Positions 17,625 through 25,555 of a stretch of 32,286 bases of DNA are shown here, one piece after another. The DNA is taken from the NCBI GenBank assembly GCA_001790205.1, contig MGBU01000034.1, forward strand, positions 1 through 32,286. The letters are read 5' to 3'. Source of the DNA: Candidatus Rokubacteria bacterium GWA2_73_35. GTDB lineage: Bacteria > Methylomirabilota > Methylomirabilia > Rokubacteriales > CSP1-6. A program made the translations under genes and the position numbers. The notes below the pieces were generated by a model that saw only the letters and a list, made by a program, of their open reading frames with translations, was not told the DNA's origin and did not search any database. Position 1 is the stretch's first letter; each line of letters begins with the position of its first letter.

Positions 17625-19076
17625 GTGCGCGTCCTGCTCGTCTACTGGAACCCGTCGCGCGAGCTGCTGCCCGCGCCGCCGATCGGCCTCGCCTACGTCG
17701 CGAGCGCGACCCGCCGCGCGGGCCACGACGTCCGCGTCCTCGACCTGGTCGGCCGGCGGCGGCCGCTCGAGGCGCTGCGCGCGCGCGTCGCCGCCGCGGC
17801 ACCGGACGTCGTGGGCCTCTCGATCCGCAACATCGACAACGTCGTCCGCCAGCGCCCGGCCTGGCACCTCGAGGACGCCGGCCAGCTCGCGGCGGCCGTC
17901 CGCGCGTCGAGCGCCGCCCGGATCGTGCTCGGCGGCCCGGCCGTCTCCGTCCTCGGCGCGCGGGTGCTCGCGCACGTGGACGGCGACTTCGCGGTCGTCG
18001 GCGAGGGGGAGGAGGCGTTCCCGCGCCTCCTGGCCGCACTCGCGTCGGGCGGGGGCGCCGCCGCGATCCCCGGCGTCTGCACCCGCGCCGGGGACGGCCC
18101 GCCCGCCGAGCCCGCGCGGCTGCCGCGCTTCGGCGCCTCGGGGCTGGAGGACTGGATCGACTGGCGCCCGTACGCGCGCGCGGGCGCGACGTGGCCGATC
18201 CAGACCAAGCGCGGCTGCGGGCTCGCGTGCAGCTACTGCGCCTACCCCACCGTCGAGGGCCGCGTCGCGCGCCGGCGGGCGCCCGCGGACGTCGCCGACG
18301 AGATCGAGCGCGTCCGCGCGCGGGTCGGCCCGCGCACCTTCGAGGTCGTCGACTCCACCTTCAACGTGCCCCCGGAGCACGCCGAGGCGCTGTGCGAGGA
18401 GCTCGTGCGGCGGCGCCTGCGCGTGCGCCTCACCGCGATGGGCGTCAACCCGCTCGGCGCCTCCGCGCGCCTGTTCGCGCTCATGCGGCGGGCCGGCTTC
18501 AACTCCATGATGATCACGCCCGAGGCGGCGAGCGAGACGATGCTCCGGAGCCTGCGCAAGGGCTTCGGCGTCGAGGAGGTCCGCGAAACCGCCCGGCTGG
18601 CCCGCGACTCGGGCCTGGCCAGCATGTGGTTCTTCATGCTCGGCGGGCCGGGCGAAACGCGCGAGACGGTCGAGGAGACGTTGTCCTTCGTCGAGCGGCA
18701 CCTCGATTGGCCCGCCTGCGTCAGCATCTTCATGACGGGGATCCGCGTGCTGCCCGGCACGGCCCTCGCGCGCGACGCCGTGGCCGCGGGCGCGCTCGCG
18801 GCGGAGCGCGACCTCGCGGAGCCCACCTTCTACCTCTCGCCCGCGGTGGACGAGGACTGGATGCTCGGCCGGATCAACCGGGCGATGCGGCGCACGCCCG
18901 CGATCGTACACGCCGCGGAGGAGGGCATGTCGACCTACGAGCGCATCGCGGACCGCGCCCTCGCGGCGGCCGGCGTCGCGCCGCCCTACTGGCGGTTCCT
19001 GCCGCTGCTCCTCCGCGTCCCGCCCGTGCCGGCGCTCCGGCGCCGCTGGCCCCCGCTCGGGCGGCCGGGGGATTGA
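17625..19076 (+). CDS. B12-binding-type radical SAM protein
   Basis: The 483-residue product has an N-terminal cobalamin-binding-type Rossmann domain (about 1-140). It includes PPIGLAYVASATRRAGHDVRVLD and VLGGPAVSV, but no D-x-H-x-x-G motif, so cobalamin binding may be base-off without a histidine ligand or absent. The radical SAM core follows with C198-x3-C202-x2-C205 (RGCGLACSYC) for the [4Fe-4S] cluster. The G-G-P-G-E-T element near residue 345 is the SAM-contact motif. A helical C-terminal tail completes it. The class includes methyltransferases and ring-forming enzymes of lipid and pigment biosynthesis (BchE/HpnP-like); the substrate is unknown. The GTG start is the only reasonable one and lies two bases after the palindrome. 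The last 91 bp overlap the phosphorylase gene on the other strand. Confidence 0.87.
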   Translation: MRVLLVYWNPSRELLPAPPIGLAYVASATRRAGHDVRVLDLVGRRRPLEALRARVAAAAPDVVGLSIRNIDNVVRQRPAWHLEDAGQLAAAVRASSAARIVLGGPAVSVLGARVLAHVDGDFAVVGEGEEAFPRLLAALASGGGAAAIPGVCTRAGDGPPAEPARLPRFGASGLEDWIDWRPYARAGATWPIQTKRGCGLACSYCAYPTVEGRVARRRAPADVADEIERVRARVGPRTFEVVDSTFNVPPEHAEALCEELVRRRLRVRLTAMGVNPLGASARLFALMRRAGFNSMMITPEAASETMLRSLRKGFGVEEVRETARLARDSGLASMWFFMLGGPGETRETVEETLSFVERHLDWPACVSIFMTGIRVLPGTALARDAVAAGALAAERDLAEPTFYLSPAVDEDWMLGRINRAMRRTPAIVHAAEEGMSTYERIADRALAAAGVAPPYWRFLPLLLRVPPVPALRRRWPPLGRPGD

Positions 19077-21520
19077 GCGGGCGCGAGCGGGAGCGGTACC
19101 AGCGACCAGATCTCCCGCGCGTACTCCCGCACCGTCCGGTCGGAGCTGAAGCGTCCGGCGCGCGCCACGTTCAGGAGCGCCGCCCGCGCCCAGGCCCCGG
19201 GATCGCGGTAGAGCGCGCCCGCGCGCTCCTGCGCGGCGACGTAGGCGCCGAGGTCGGCGAGGTGGAGCCACGGGTCGGGCTGCTCCACGAGGCACTGGCG
19301 CACCCGCGCGAGCTCCTCGGCCGAGAGGCCGTCGAAGTGGCCCGAGAGCAGGAAGTCCACGGCCCCCCGGATCTCCTCGTCGCGCTCGTAGACCTCCCGG
19401 CCCGGGTTCGCGCCGGAGGCCCGGAGCGCCGCCACCTCGTGGGCCTCGAGGCCGAAGGCGAAGAAGTTCTCGGCCCCCACCGCCTCGCGGATCTCGACGT
19501 TGGCGCCGTCGAGCGTGCCGATGGTGAGGGCGCCGTTGAGCGCGAGCTTCATGTTGCCGGTCCCCGAGGCCTCGGTCCCCGCGGTGGAGATCTGCTCGGA
19601 CAGGTCCGCGGCCGGCACGATCCGCTCGGCCAGCGAGACCCGGTAGTCGGGCAGGAACACGACGCGCAGGCGCCCCCGGACCGCGGGGTCGCGCTCGAGC
19701 GCGCGCCCCACGGAGTGGATCAGCCGGATCACGCGCTTGGCCTGCCAGTACGCCGGCGCGGCCTTCGCCGCGAACAGGACCGTGCGCGGGACGAGGTCGA
19801 GGGCCGGGTCCGCGCGCAGCCGCCGGTAGAGGAGCACGACGTGGAGCAGGTTCAGGAGTTGGCGCTTGTACTCGTGCAGGCGCTTGATCTGGACGTCGAA
19901 GAGGCTCGCCGGATCGACGCGCGTGCCGAGCGTGGCGGCGACGTGCGCGGCGAGAGCCTCCTTGGCCCCGCGCTTGATGGCCAGGAACTCGGTCCGCGCG
20001 CCCGCGTCCTCCGCCGCCGGCTCCAGCGCGCGGAGGCGATCGAGGTCGGTGATCCAGCCCTCGCCGATCCGCCGGGTGATGAACGCCGACAGCCCGGGGT
20101 TGCAGAGGCGGAGCCAGCGCCGCGGCGTGACGCCGTTGGTCTTGTTGGTGAAGCGCTCGGGATAGAGGGCGTGGAAGTCCGGCAGCAGGCGCTCGCGCAC
20201 GAGTGCGGTGTGGATGGCCGAGACGCCGTTGATCGCGTGGGAGCCCACGGTCGCCAGGTGCGCCATCCGCACGCGCTTGGGCGGGCTCTCCTCGAACAGG
20301 CTCAGGCGCCGCAGCCGCTCGGCGTCGCCGGGCCAGCGTCGCGCCGCCTCGTCGAGCAGCCGGCGGTTCACTTCCTCGACGAGCTGGAGGTGGCGCGGCA
20401 GGAGCCGCTCGAGCATCTCCACCGGCCACTGCTCCAGCGCCTCCGGCATCAGCGTGTGGTTCGTGTACGCCGTCGTCCGCGTGGTCACGTCCCAGGCCGC
20501 GTCCCACGCCATGCCCCCCTCGTCCACCAGCAGGCGCATCAGCTCGGCGACGGCCAGCGAGGGATGCGTGTCGTTCAACTGGATGGCGACCTTGTCCGGC
20601 AGCGCCTCGAGCGGGTTCCGGTCAGCGCGGTGGCGCCGCAGGATGTCCTGGAGCGTGCACGAGACCAGGAAGTACTGCTGCCGGAGCCTCAGTTCGCGGC
20701 CCGCGTAGACGCGGTCGTCCGGGTAGAGGACCTTGGTCAGGTTCTCGGCCTGCACCTTCTGGTCCACGGCCGCCGCGTAGTCGCCCTCGCTGAAGTCCTG
20801 GAGGTCGAACTCCCGGTCGGAGCGCGCGGACCAGAGCCGCAGCGTGTTCACGTGGGCGCCGCCCCAGCCGACGATCGGCACGTCGTAGGGCATCCCGACG
20901 ATCGTCCGCGCGTCCACCCAGCGGAACCTGAGCGCGCCCGCGTCGGGCGCGGGCGCGCTGCGGCCCTCGAAGGGGACGCCGAACACGTACTCGGGGCGCG
21001 CGAGCTCCCAGGGATGGGCCAGCCTGAGCCAGTTGTCGGGCTCCTCGACCTGGGCGCCGTCCCGGATGCTCTGACGGAACAAACCGTACTCGTACCGGAG
21101 CCCGTAGCCCATGGCCGGGTAGCCGAGCGTCGCGAGCGAGTCGAGGAAGCACGCGGCCAGCCGGCCGAGCCCGCCGTTGCCGAGCCCCGGGTCGGCCTCC
21201 AGCTCGCAGAGGTCGGTGAAGCCGAGGCCCCCCGCGCCGCCCGCGTCGCGGCACGCCGCGTCCAGGCCGAGGTTGATCGCGTTGTTGAGCAGGTAGCGCC
21301 CGGGCAGGAACTCCATCGACAGGTAGTAGACGCGCTTGACGTTCTCGCGGTGATAGGCCTGCTGCGTGACGATCCAGCGCTCGAGGACCCGGTCGCGCAC
21401 GGCGTAGGCGAACGCGAGGAAGCGGTCGTAGGCCGTCGCGCTGTAGTCGTCCTTGGCGAGCGAGTAGCGGAGGTGGCGGCCCGCGTCCCGCGCGAGGGCC
21501 GCCGCGGCGCGGCGACTCAC
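18986..21520 (-). CDS. glgP: Glycogen/starch/maltodextrin phosphorylase
   Basis: The 844-residue product is a full-length GT35 alpha-glucan phosphorylase, releasing glucose-1-phosphate from glycogen or maltodextrin. The pyridoxal-phosphate lysine is K658 in the signature EASGTGNMKLALNGAL followed by T-I-G-T-L-D-G-A-N-V-E-I. Other landmarks are YYLSMEFLPGR near residue 64, GNGGLGRLAACFLDS near 113, IQLNDTHPSLA near 338 and FDVQIKRLHEYKRQLLN near 533. The last 30 or so residues, rich in R, G and S, are encoded opposite the 3' end of the radical SAM gene and look like read-through rather than conserved sequence. The GTG start overlaps the stop of the alpha/beta hydrolase gene by four bases (21517-21520), so translation is coupled. 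Cytoplasmic homodimer in characterised members. Confidence 0.95.
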   Translation of the reverse strand: MSRRAAAALARDAGRHLRYSLAKDDYSATAYDRFLAFAYAVRDRVLERWIVTQQAYHRENVKRVYYLSMEFLPGRYLLNNAINLGLDAACRDAGGAGGLGFTDLCELEADPGLGNGGLGRLAACFLDSLATLGYPAMGYGLRYEYGLFRQSIRDGAQVEEPDNWLRLAHPWELARPEYVFGVPFEGRSAPAPDAGALRFRWVDARTIVGMPYDVPIVGWGGAHVNTLRLWSARSDREFDLQDFSEGDYAAAVDQKVQAENLTKVLYPDDRVYAGRELRLRQQYFLVSCTLQDILRRHRADRNPLEALPDKVAIQLNDTHPSLAVAELMRLLVDEGGMAWDAAWDVTTRTTAYTNHTLMPEALEQWPVEMLERLLPRHLQLVEEVNRRLLDEAARRWPGDAERLRRLSLFEESPPKRVRMAHLATVGSHAINGVSAIHTALVRERLLPDFHALYPERFTNKTNGVTPRRWLRLCNPGLSAFITRRIGEGWITDLDRLRALEPAAEDAGARTEFLAIKRGAKEALAAHVAATLGTRVDPASLFDVQIKRLHEYKRQLLNLLHVVLLYRRLRADPALDLVPRTVLFAAKAAPAYWQAKRVIRLIHSVGRALERDPAVRGRLRVVFLPDYRVSLAERIVPAADLSEQISTAGTEASGTGNMKLALNGALTIGTLDGANVEIREAVGAENFFAFGLEAHEVAALRASGANPGREVYERDEEIRGAVDFLLSGHFDGLSAEELARVRQCLVEQPDPWLHLADLGAYVAAQERAGALYRDPGAWARAALLNVARAGRFSSDRTVREYAREIWSLVPLPLAPAQSPGRPSGGQRRRSAGTGGTRRSSGRNRQ

Positions 21521-22293
21521 GTCACCGGCGGGAGCGAGTCGAGGAAGCCCAGCAGGACGCGGTTAAACGCCTCCGGCTGATCGAGGTTGGCCGCGTGGCC
21601 GGCGCCGGCGATGACCTCGAGCCGGGCGCCCGGGATCTTCTTCGCCATGTACTCCGACGGCGCGAGGAACGGCTGGTCCTGGTCGCCGACGACGATCAGC
21701 GTGGGGACGCGGATCGCCGGCAGCCCGTCGATCACGCGTGAGCCTTGCTGGGCCAGCATCCCGCGCGCGGCGTGCGCGAGCCCCTGGGCGGAGCGGTGCT
21801 CGCCCATCGCCTCGCGCATCTCGCGGCTGCGGTCGCCGAGGGCGGCGGGCCCGCGCGCCTCCAGCTCGGCGGCGCGCTCGTGGGCGCGCGCGTTCCACGC
21901 CGCCCGCGCCTCGTCGCTCCGGTAGCCCGGGCCCGAGTCGCAGACGACGAGCGCCTCGACCAGCGCCGGGTGCGTCAGGGCGAACGCGAGCGAGACGTAG
22001 CCGCCGAGCGAGAGTCCGCCGACCACCGCGCGCGCCACACCGAGGTGCTCGAGCAGGGCCCGCATGTCGGCGACCGTCAGGTCCGCCGAGTATTGCGCCG
22101 GGTCCGCGGGGCTCTCGGTCCGGCCGTGGCCGCGCAGGCTCCAGCTGATCACCCGGTAGCGCTCGCCGAGGGCGCGGTGCTGGCCGTCCCACATGCGGCG
22201 CGTGGCCGAGTAGCCGTGGCTCAGCAGCACCGTCCGCCCCCGGCCGGTCGCCTCGTAGTCGATCTCGATCCCGTTGAGCCGCGCCGTCGCCAT
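21517..22293 (-). CDS. Alpha/beta-fold hydrolase
   Basis: The 258-residue product is a canonical alpha/beta hydrolase with the oxyanion segment LSHGYSATRRMW, nucleophile elbow GGLSLGG (serine near residue 96), acid in VGDQDQPF and histidine in GAGHAANLDQPE. The A-G-H-x-x-N-x-D-x-P-x-x-F-N ending is typical of the 3-oxoadipate enol-lactonase and carboxylesterase-like group. It is the first gene of a two-gene unit with glycogen phosphorylase, its TGA lying inside the phosphorylase GTG. No functional link between an esterase or lactonase and glycogen breakdown is known to me. The ATG at 22293 has only a loose G-rich ribosome binding site. Soluble. Confidence 0.9.
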   Translation of the reverse strand: MATARLNGIEIDYEATGRGRTVLLSHGYSATRRMWDGQHRALGERYRVISWSLRGHGRTESPADPAQYSADLTVADMRALLEHLGVARAVVGGLSLGGYVSLAFALTHPALVEALVVCDSGPGYRSDEARAAWNARAHERAAELEARGPAALGDRSREMREAMGEHRSAQGLAHAARGMLAQQGSRVIDGLPAIRVPTLIVVGDQDQPFLAPSEYMAKKIPGARLEVIAGAGHAANLDQPEAFNRVLLGFLDSLPPVT

Positions 22294-22381
22294 CGTGTGG
22301 GTCCCCCGCGAGAGATGATAGCCCCACGCGCGGCCGCCAGGAATCGCCCGTGGGCCGGCCGCCCAGGGGTAGCATCACGCC

Positions 22382-23242
22382 GTGGAGACGGCGATCCGCG
22401 CGACCCGACGGGCCGCCCGGGCGGAGGAGTGGGCCCTCGTGCTCGCCGCCGCGGGCATCCCGCACCGCGTCGCGCCGGACGGCGCGGGCTTCAGCCTGCT
22501 CGTCCCCGCCGACGAGGCCCCGCGGGCGCAGGCCGCGCTCGCCGCCTACGACGAGGAGGCCCGTTCGGAGCCGGCCGCCGCCAGCCCCCCGGGCGCCTCG
22601 CCCCGCGTGGCGTGGACGGTCGGCGGCGCCGTCGGCGCGCTCCTCCTCGCGTTCTTCATCGTGACCGGCCCGCCCGCCGCCGGCTCCCGCTGGTTCGCGC
22701 AGGGCGCCGGCGCGGCCGGGCGCATCGTGGACGGCGAGCCGTGGCGGGCGGTGACGGCGCTGACGCTCCACGTGGACGCGGTCCACGTGGCCGGCAACGC
22801 CGTCGCGACCGCGGTGCTCCTGGCCGCGGTCGTGCGGGAGCTGGGGCCGGGGTGCGGCCTCTGGCTCGTGCTCCTCGCGGGCGCGGCCGGCAACCTGCTC
22901 GGCGCCCTCGCGCGGGACCCGCGGCACGTCGCGGTCGGCGTCTCCACCGCCACCTTCGGGGCGATCGGGATCCTCGCGGCGCTCCGCCTCGCCGGGGCCC
23001 CACGGCGCGCGCGGGGGAAGCGCTGGCTGGTGCTCGCCGCGAGCCTGCTGCTGCTGGCGATGCTCGGGACGAGCCCGGACGCCGACGTCCTGGCGCACGG
23101 CCTCGGGCTCCTCTGCGGCGGTGCCCTCGGGCTCACCGCCGGCGTCGCCCTCCGGCGCCCGCTCGGCCCGCGCGCGCAGTGGACGCTCGCGGCGCTGGCC
23201 GCGCTCGCCGTCGCGGGCGCCTGGCGTCTGGCGCTAGGCTAG
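22382..23242 (+). CDS. Rhomboid-family intramembrane serine protease with N-terminal DUF2007-like domain
   Basis: The 286-residue product starts with a soluble domain of about 60 residues (EEWALVLAAAGIPHRVAPDG then a V-P-A-D-E-A-x-x-A-x-x-A-L segment) that resembles DUF2007-type putative signalling modules. At least six hydrophobic segments follow. The rhomboid elements are H-x-x-x-N in VHVAGN, the nucleophile S188 in VGVSTATFG (usual pattern G-x-S-G/x-x-x-G) and the paired H239 in DVLAHGLG. It should therefore be an active intramembrane protease, cleaving membrane protein segments. The residue after the serine is T rather than the frequent G. GTG start, no strong Shine-Dalgarno. The methyltransferase gene follows after 38 nt. 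Confidence 0.85.
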   Translation: METAIRATRRAARAEEWALVLAAAGIPHRVAPDGAGFSLLVPADEAPRAQAALAAYDEEARSEPAAASPPGASPRVAWTVGGAVGALLLAFFIVTGPPAAGSRWFAQGAGAAGRIVDGEPWRAVTALTLHVDAVHVAGNAVATAVLLAAVVRELGPGCGLWLVLLAGAAGNLLGALARDPRHVAVGVSTATFGAIGILAALRLAGAPRRARGKRWLVLAASLLLLAMLGTSPDADVLAHGLGLLCGGALGLTAGVALRRPLGPRAQWTLAALAALAVAGAWRLALG

Positions 23243-23280
23243 TGAGTCAGTTTGATGCGCCACCCCGAAGGGAGAGAGCC

Positions 23281-24441
23281 GTGAGGTTATCAGCCCAGCT
23301 CGGCCGCGCGGGAACGCTCCTCGTGCTCGGCATCGCGGCGGCGGAGGTGCTGATCATGATCAGCCCCTTTGCCGGGTTCTTCTATGCGAGCCTCCAGTTT
23401 GGGTCTCTTCTCGAGGGCCTCTCAACGAGCCCGCTGACGGCGTGGCTCGACGGCTTCTTCCTCAATCACTCCGCCATGACGACCTCGCGCCTGCTCGAGT
23501 GGCACCGCACGCTCGGCATGGCGCTCCTCGCGCTCGGGCTCGCGGGGTTCGTCGTCTCGGCCGCTCAGGTCTACGGCAAGAAGCTCACCCGCCGCGGCGT
23601 GGCCAAGGGGTTCCTCTACCGGCTCGTCCGCCACCCGCAGTACCTGTGCCTCGCCGTGGCCGGCTGGGGCCTCTTGACGATATGGCCGCGGTTCCTCCTG
23701 CTCGGCACCTGGGTGACGATGCTCTTCCTCTATGCGGGCCTGGCGCGCTTCGAGGAGCGGCGGATGGCCGGGCGTTTCGGAGATGACTACCTCGGCTGGG
23801 CACGGGGCCGCGGCGCTTTCCTCCCCGGCAGCCCCGTGCGCCGGCTCTTCGAGAGGATCTTCGGGCGGCTCCGGCCTCGCGCCGTCGGGTGGGCGACCGC
23901 CTACGTCGTGTGCCTGACGCTCGCCTTCGCGCTCGGTTTCGCGCTCCGCGCCTACACGCGGGCGAGCATCCCCATCCTGTCTCGTCCCGAACAGCGCGCG
24001 GTCGTGCTGAGCGTCTGGCCCAAACCCGAGTCCTGGATGGCCCGGGTGTTCGACGCGGCGCTTGCCGACGCCCGGGTGCGTGCCCGCCTGGAGGCGACGC
24101 GGGCCGACGGGCCGGTGGTGGCTACGATCCTGCCGCCCCGGTACGGGATGAAGGGCATGTACTACACCCTTCCGCCGGGGCAGGCGCCGGACCGGCGCCA
24201 CGGGGGCCCGGAACTCGGCGTCGATCCCGATGGCGTCGACGAGCCTGTCGAGGTCGTGCTCTCGCGGGCGGAGAAGGCCTACGGCGGGCGTCTCACGCTC
24301 GAAGACGCGCTCGACGTCGACGTTCGGCTCATCCCACTCGCGATTGTGGAGGTACTGCCGGCCAGCGGCGAGGTCACAGGCCTCCGCATCCCGCTGCCGC
24401 AGAACCACTGGGGGCCCCGCGTCGTCATGCCCGTGTTCTGA
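23281..24441 (+). CDS. ICMT/NnrU-like membrane methyltransferase with unusual C-terminal domain
   Basis: The 386-residue product has an N-terminal membrane domain (helices about 11-35, 80-100, 122-145 and 148-165). It carries the isoprenylcysteine/phospholipid methyltransferase signature: RLVRHPQYLCL near residue 116, then E-E-R-R and a D-D-Y-L-G-W block near 160-177, which bind SAM. A further membrane helix lies near 202-222. A soluble C-terminal domain (about 225-386) has no match I recognise; it contains a Y-G-M-K-G-M-Y-Y-T-L-P stretch. Natural substrates of bacterial members are mostly unknown. GTG at 23281 follows a GGGAGAGAG purine run. Codon use is slightly less GC-biased than in the rhomboid gene before it (for example ATA and TTT codons), hinting at a different history. 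Confidence 0.75.
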   Translation: MRLSAQLGRAGTLLVLGIAAAEVLIMISPFAGFFYASLQFGSLLEGLSTSPLTAWLDGFFLNHSAMTTSRLLEWHRTLGMALLALGLAGFVVSAAQVYGKKLTRRGVAKGFLYRLVRHPQYLCLAVAGWGLLTIWPRFLLLGTWVTMLFLYAGLARFEERRMAGRFGDDYLGWARGRGAFLPGSPVRRLFERIFGRLRPRAVGWATAYVVCLTLAFALGFALRAYTRASIPILSRPEQRAVVLSVWPKPESWMARVFDAALADARVRARLEATRADGPVVATILPPRYGMKGMYYTLPPGQAPDRRHGGPELGVDPDGVDEPVEVVLSRAEKAYGGRLTLEDALDVDVRLIPLAIVEVLPASGEVTGLRIPLPQNHWGPRVVMPVF

Positions 24442-24499
24442 CGGCGGTCGCCCCGGGCCTTCGCCCTCATTTAGGGCCAAGAGGAGCGCGGCATCGATC

Positions 24500-25555
24500 C
24501 TAGACCAGCGCCGCGATCGCCTCCGCGACCTCGCGCGTCGTCGCGCGGCCGCCCAGGTCGCGCGTCAGGGTCTTGCCCTCCTCCACGACGCGCTCGATCG
24601 CCCCGACGACCGCGGCCGCCGCCTCCGCGTGGTCGAGGTGCTCGAGCAGCATCGCCCCCGTCCAGATCTGCGCGATCGGGTTGGCGATCCCCTTGCCCGC
24701 GATGTCGGGGGCCGAGCCGTGCACCGGCTCGAACATCGACGGGAACTCCTTCTCGGGGTTGATGTTGCCGCCCGGCGCGAGCCCGATGGAGCCGGCGATG
24801 GCGGGGCCGAGGTCCGAGAGGATGTCGCCGAAGAGGTTCGAGGCGACGACGACGTCGAACCAGTCGGGGTGCTGCACGAAGTGCGCGGCCAGGATGTCGA
24901 TGTGGTACTGCGCGGTCTTGACGTCGGGGTACTCCTTCGCGATCGCCGCGAAGCGCTCGTCCCAGTACGGCATGCTGTGGATGATCCCGTTCGACTTGGT
25001 CGCCGAGGTCACGTGCCGGCGGGGCCGCCGCATCGCCCGCTCGAACGCGTAGCGCATGATGCGGTCGCAGCCCCGTCGCGTGAAGATCGCCTGCTGGACC
25101 GCCAGCTCCTCGGGCGTGTCGCGGTAGAGCCGCCCGCCGATCTCCGAGTACTCACCCTCGTTGTTCTCGCGCACGATCAGCATGTCGATGTCGGCGGGCC
25201 CGCGGCCGGCGAGGGGCGAGCGGGCGCCCCGGAGCAGGCGCACCGGGCGCAGGTTGACGTACTGGCGGAACCCGCGCCGGATCGGGATCAGGAGCCCCCA
25301 CAGCGACACGTGGTCGGGCACACCGGGGAAGCCGACCGCGCCGAGGAAGATGGACTCGAACCGCCGGAGCTGGTCGAGGCCGTCCTCGGGCATCATGCGC
25401 CCGGTCCGCGCGTAGCGCTCGCAGCTCCAGTCGAACGTCGTCCACTCGAAGTCGAAGCCGAACCGGCGGCCGGCGGCGTCGAGGACGCGCATGCCCTCGG
25501 GCACGACCTCCTTGCCGATCCCGTCGCCGGGGATCACGGCGATCCGGTGTCTCAC
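24500..25555 (-). CDS. Tartrate/isocitrate-type dehydrogenase (beta-decarboxylating)
   Basis: The 351-residue product is a complete beta-decarboxylating dehydrogenase. IPGDGIGKEVVPEGMRVL starts the fold, N-L-R-P-V-R-L-L and a R-E-N-N-E-G-E-Y-S segment bind substrate, and the metal/cofactor signature is NLFGDILSDLGPAIAGSIGLAPGG. S-M-F-E-P-V-H-G-S-A-P-D-I-A-G-K-G gives the NAD pocket. The substrate-loop block R-E-N-N-E-G-E-Y-S-E-I-G-G-R and the F-D-W-S-C-E-R-Y N-terminal motif match tartrate dehydrogenase/D-malate dehydrogenase rather than isocitrate or 3-isopropylmalate enzymes (from memory). It should oxidise tartrate, D-malate or a similar 2-hydroxy acid with NAD. The GTG start overlaps the stop of the upstream peroxiredoxin-like gene (25552-25555), so it is the last gene of a coupled operon. 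Confidence 0.93.
   Translation of the reverse strand: MRHRIAVIPGDGIGKEVVPEGMRVLDAAGRRFGFDFEWTTFDWSCERYARTGRMMPEDGLDQLRRFESIFLGAVGFPGVPDHVSLWGLLIPIRRGFRQYVNLRPVRLLRGARSPLAGRGPADIDMLIVRENNEGEYSEIGGRLYRDTPEELAVQQAIFTRRGCDRIMRYAFERAMRRPRRHVTSATKSNGIIHSMPYWDERFAAIAKEYPDVKTAQYHIDILAAHFVQHPDWFDVVVASNLFGDILSDLGPAIAGSIGLAPGGNINPEKEFPSMFEPVHGSAPDIAGKGIANPIAQIWTGAMLLEHLDHAEAAAAVVGAIERVVEEGKTLTRDLGGRATTREVAEAIAALV

Noticed and set aside
18191-21580. 1129-codon plus-strand ORF antisense to glycogen phosphorylase
   Set aside because: Low-complexity shadow frame; the minus strand carries a complete, well-conserved phosphorylase.
24455-24466. Small hairpin GGGC-CTTC-GCCC after the methyltransferase gene, as a terminator
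   Set aside because: Only four base pairs and a poor T-run; too weak to call.
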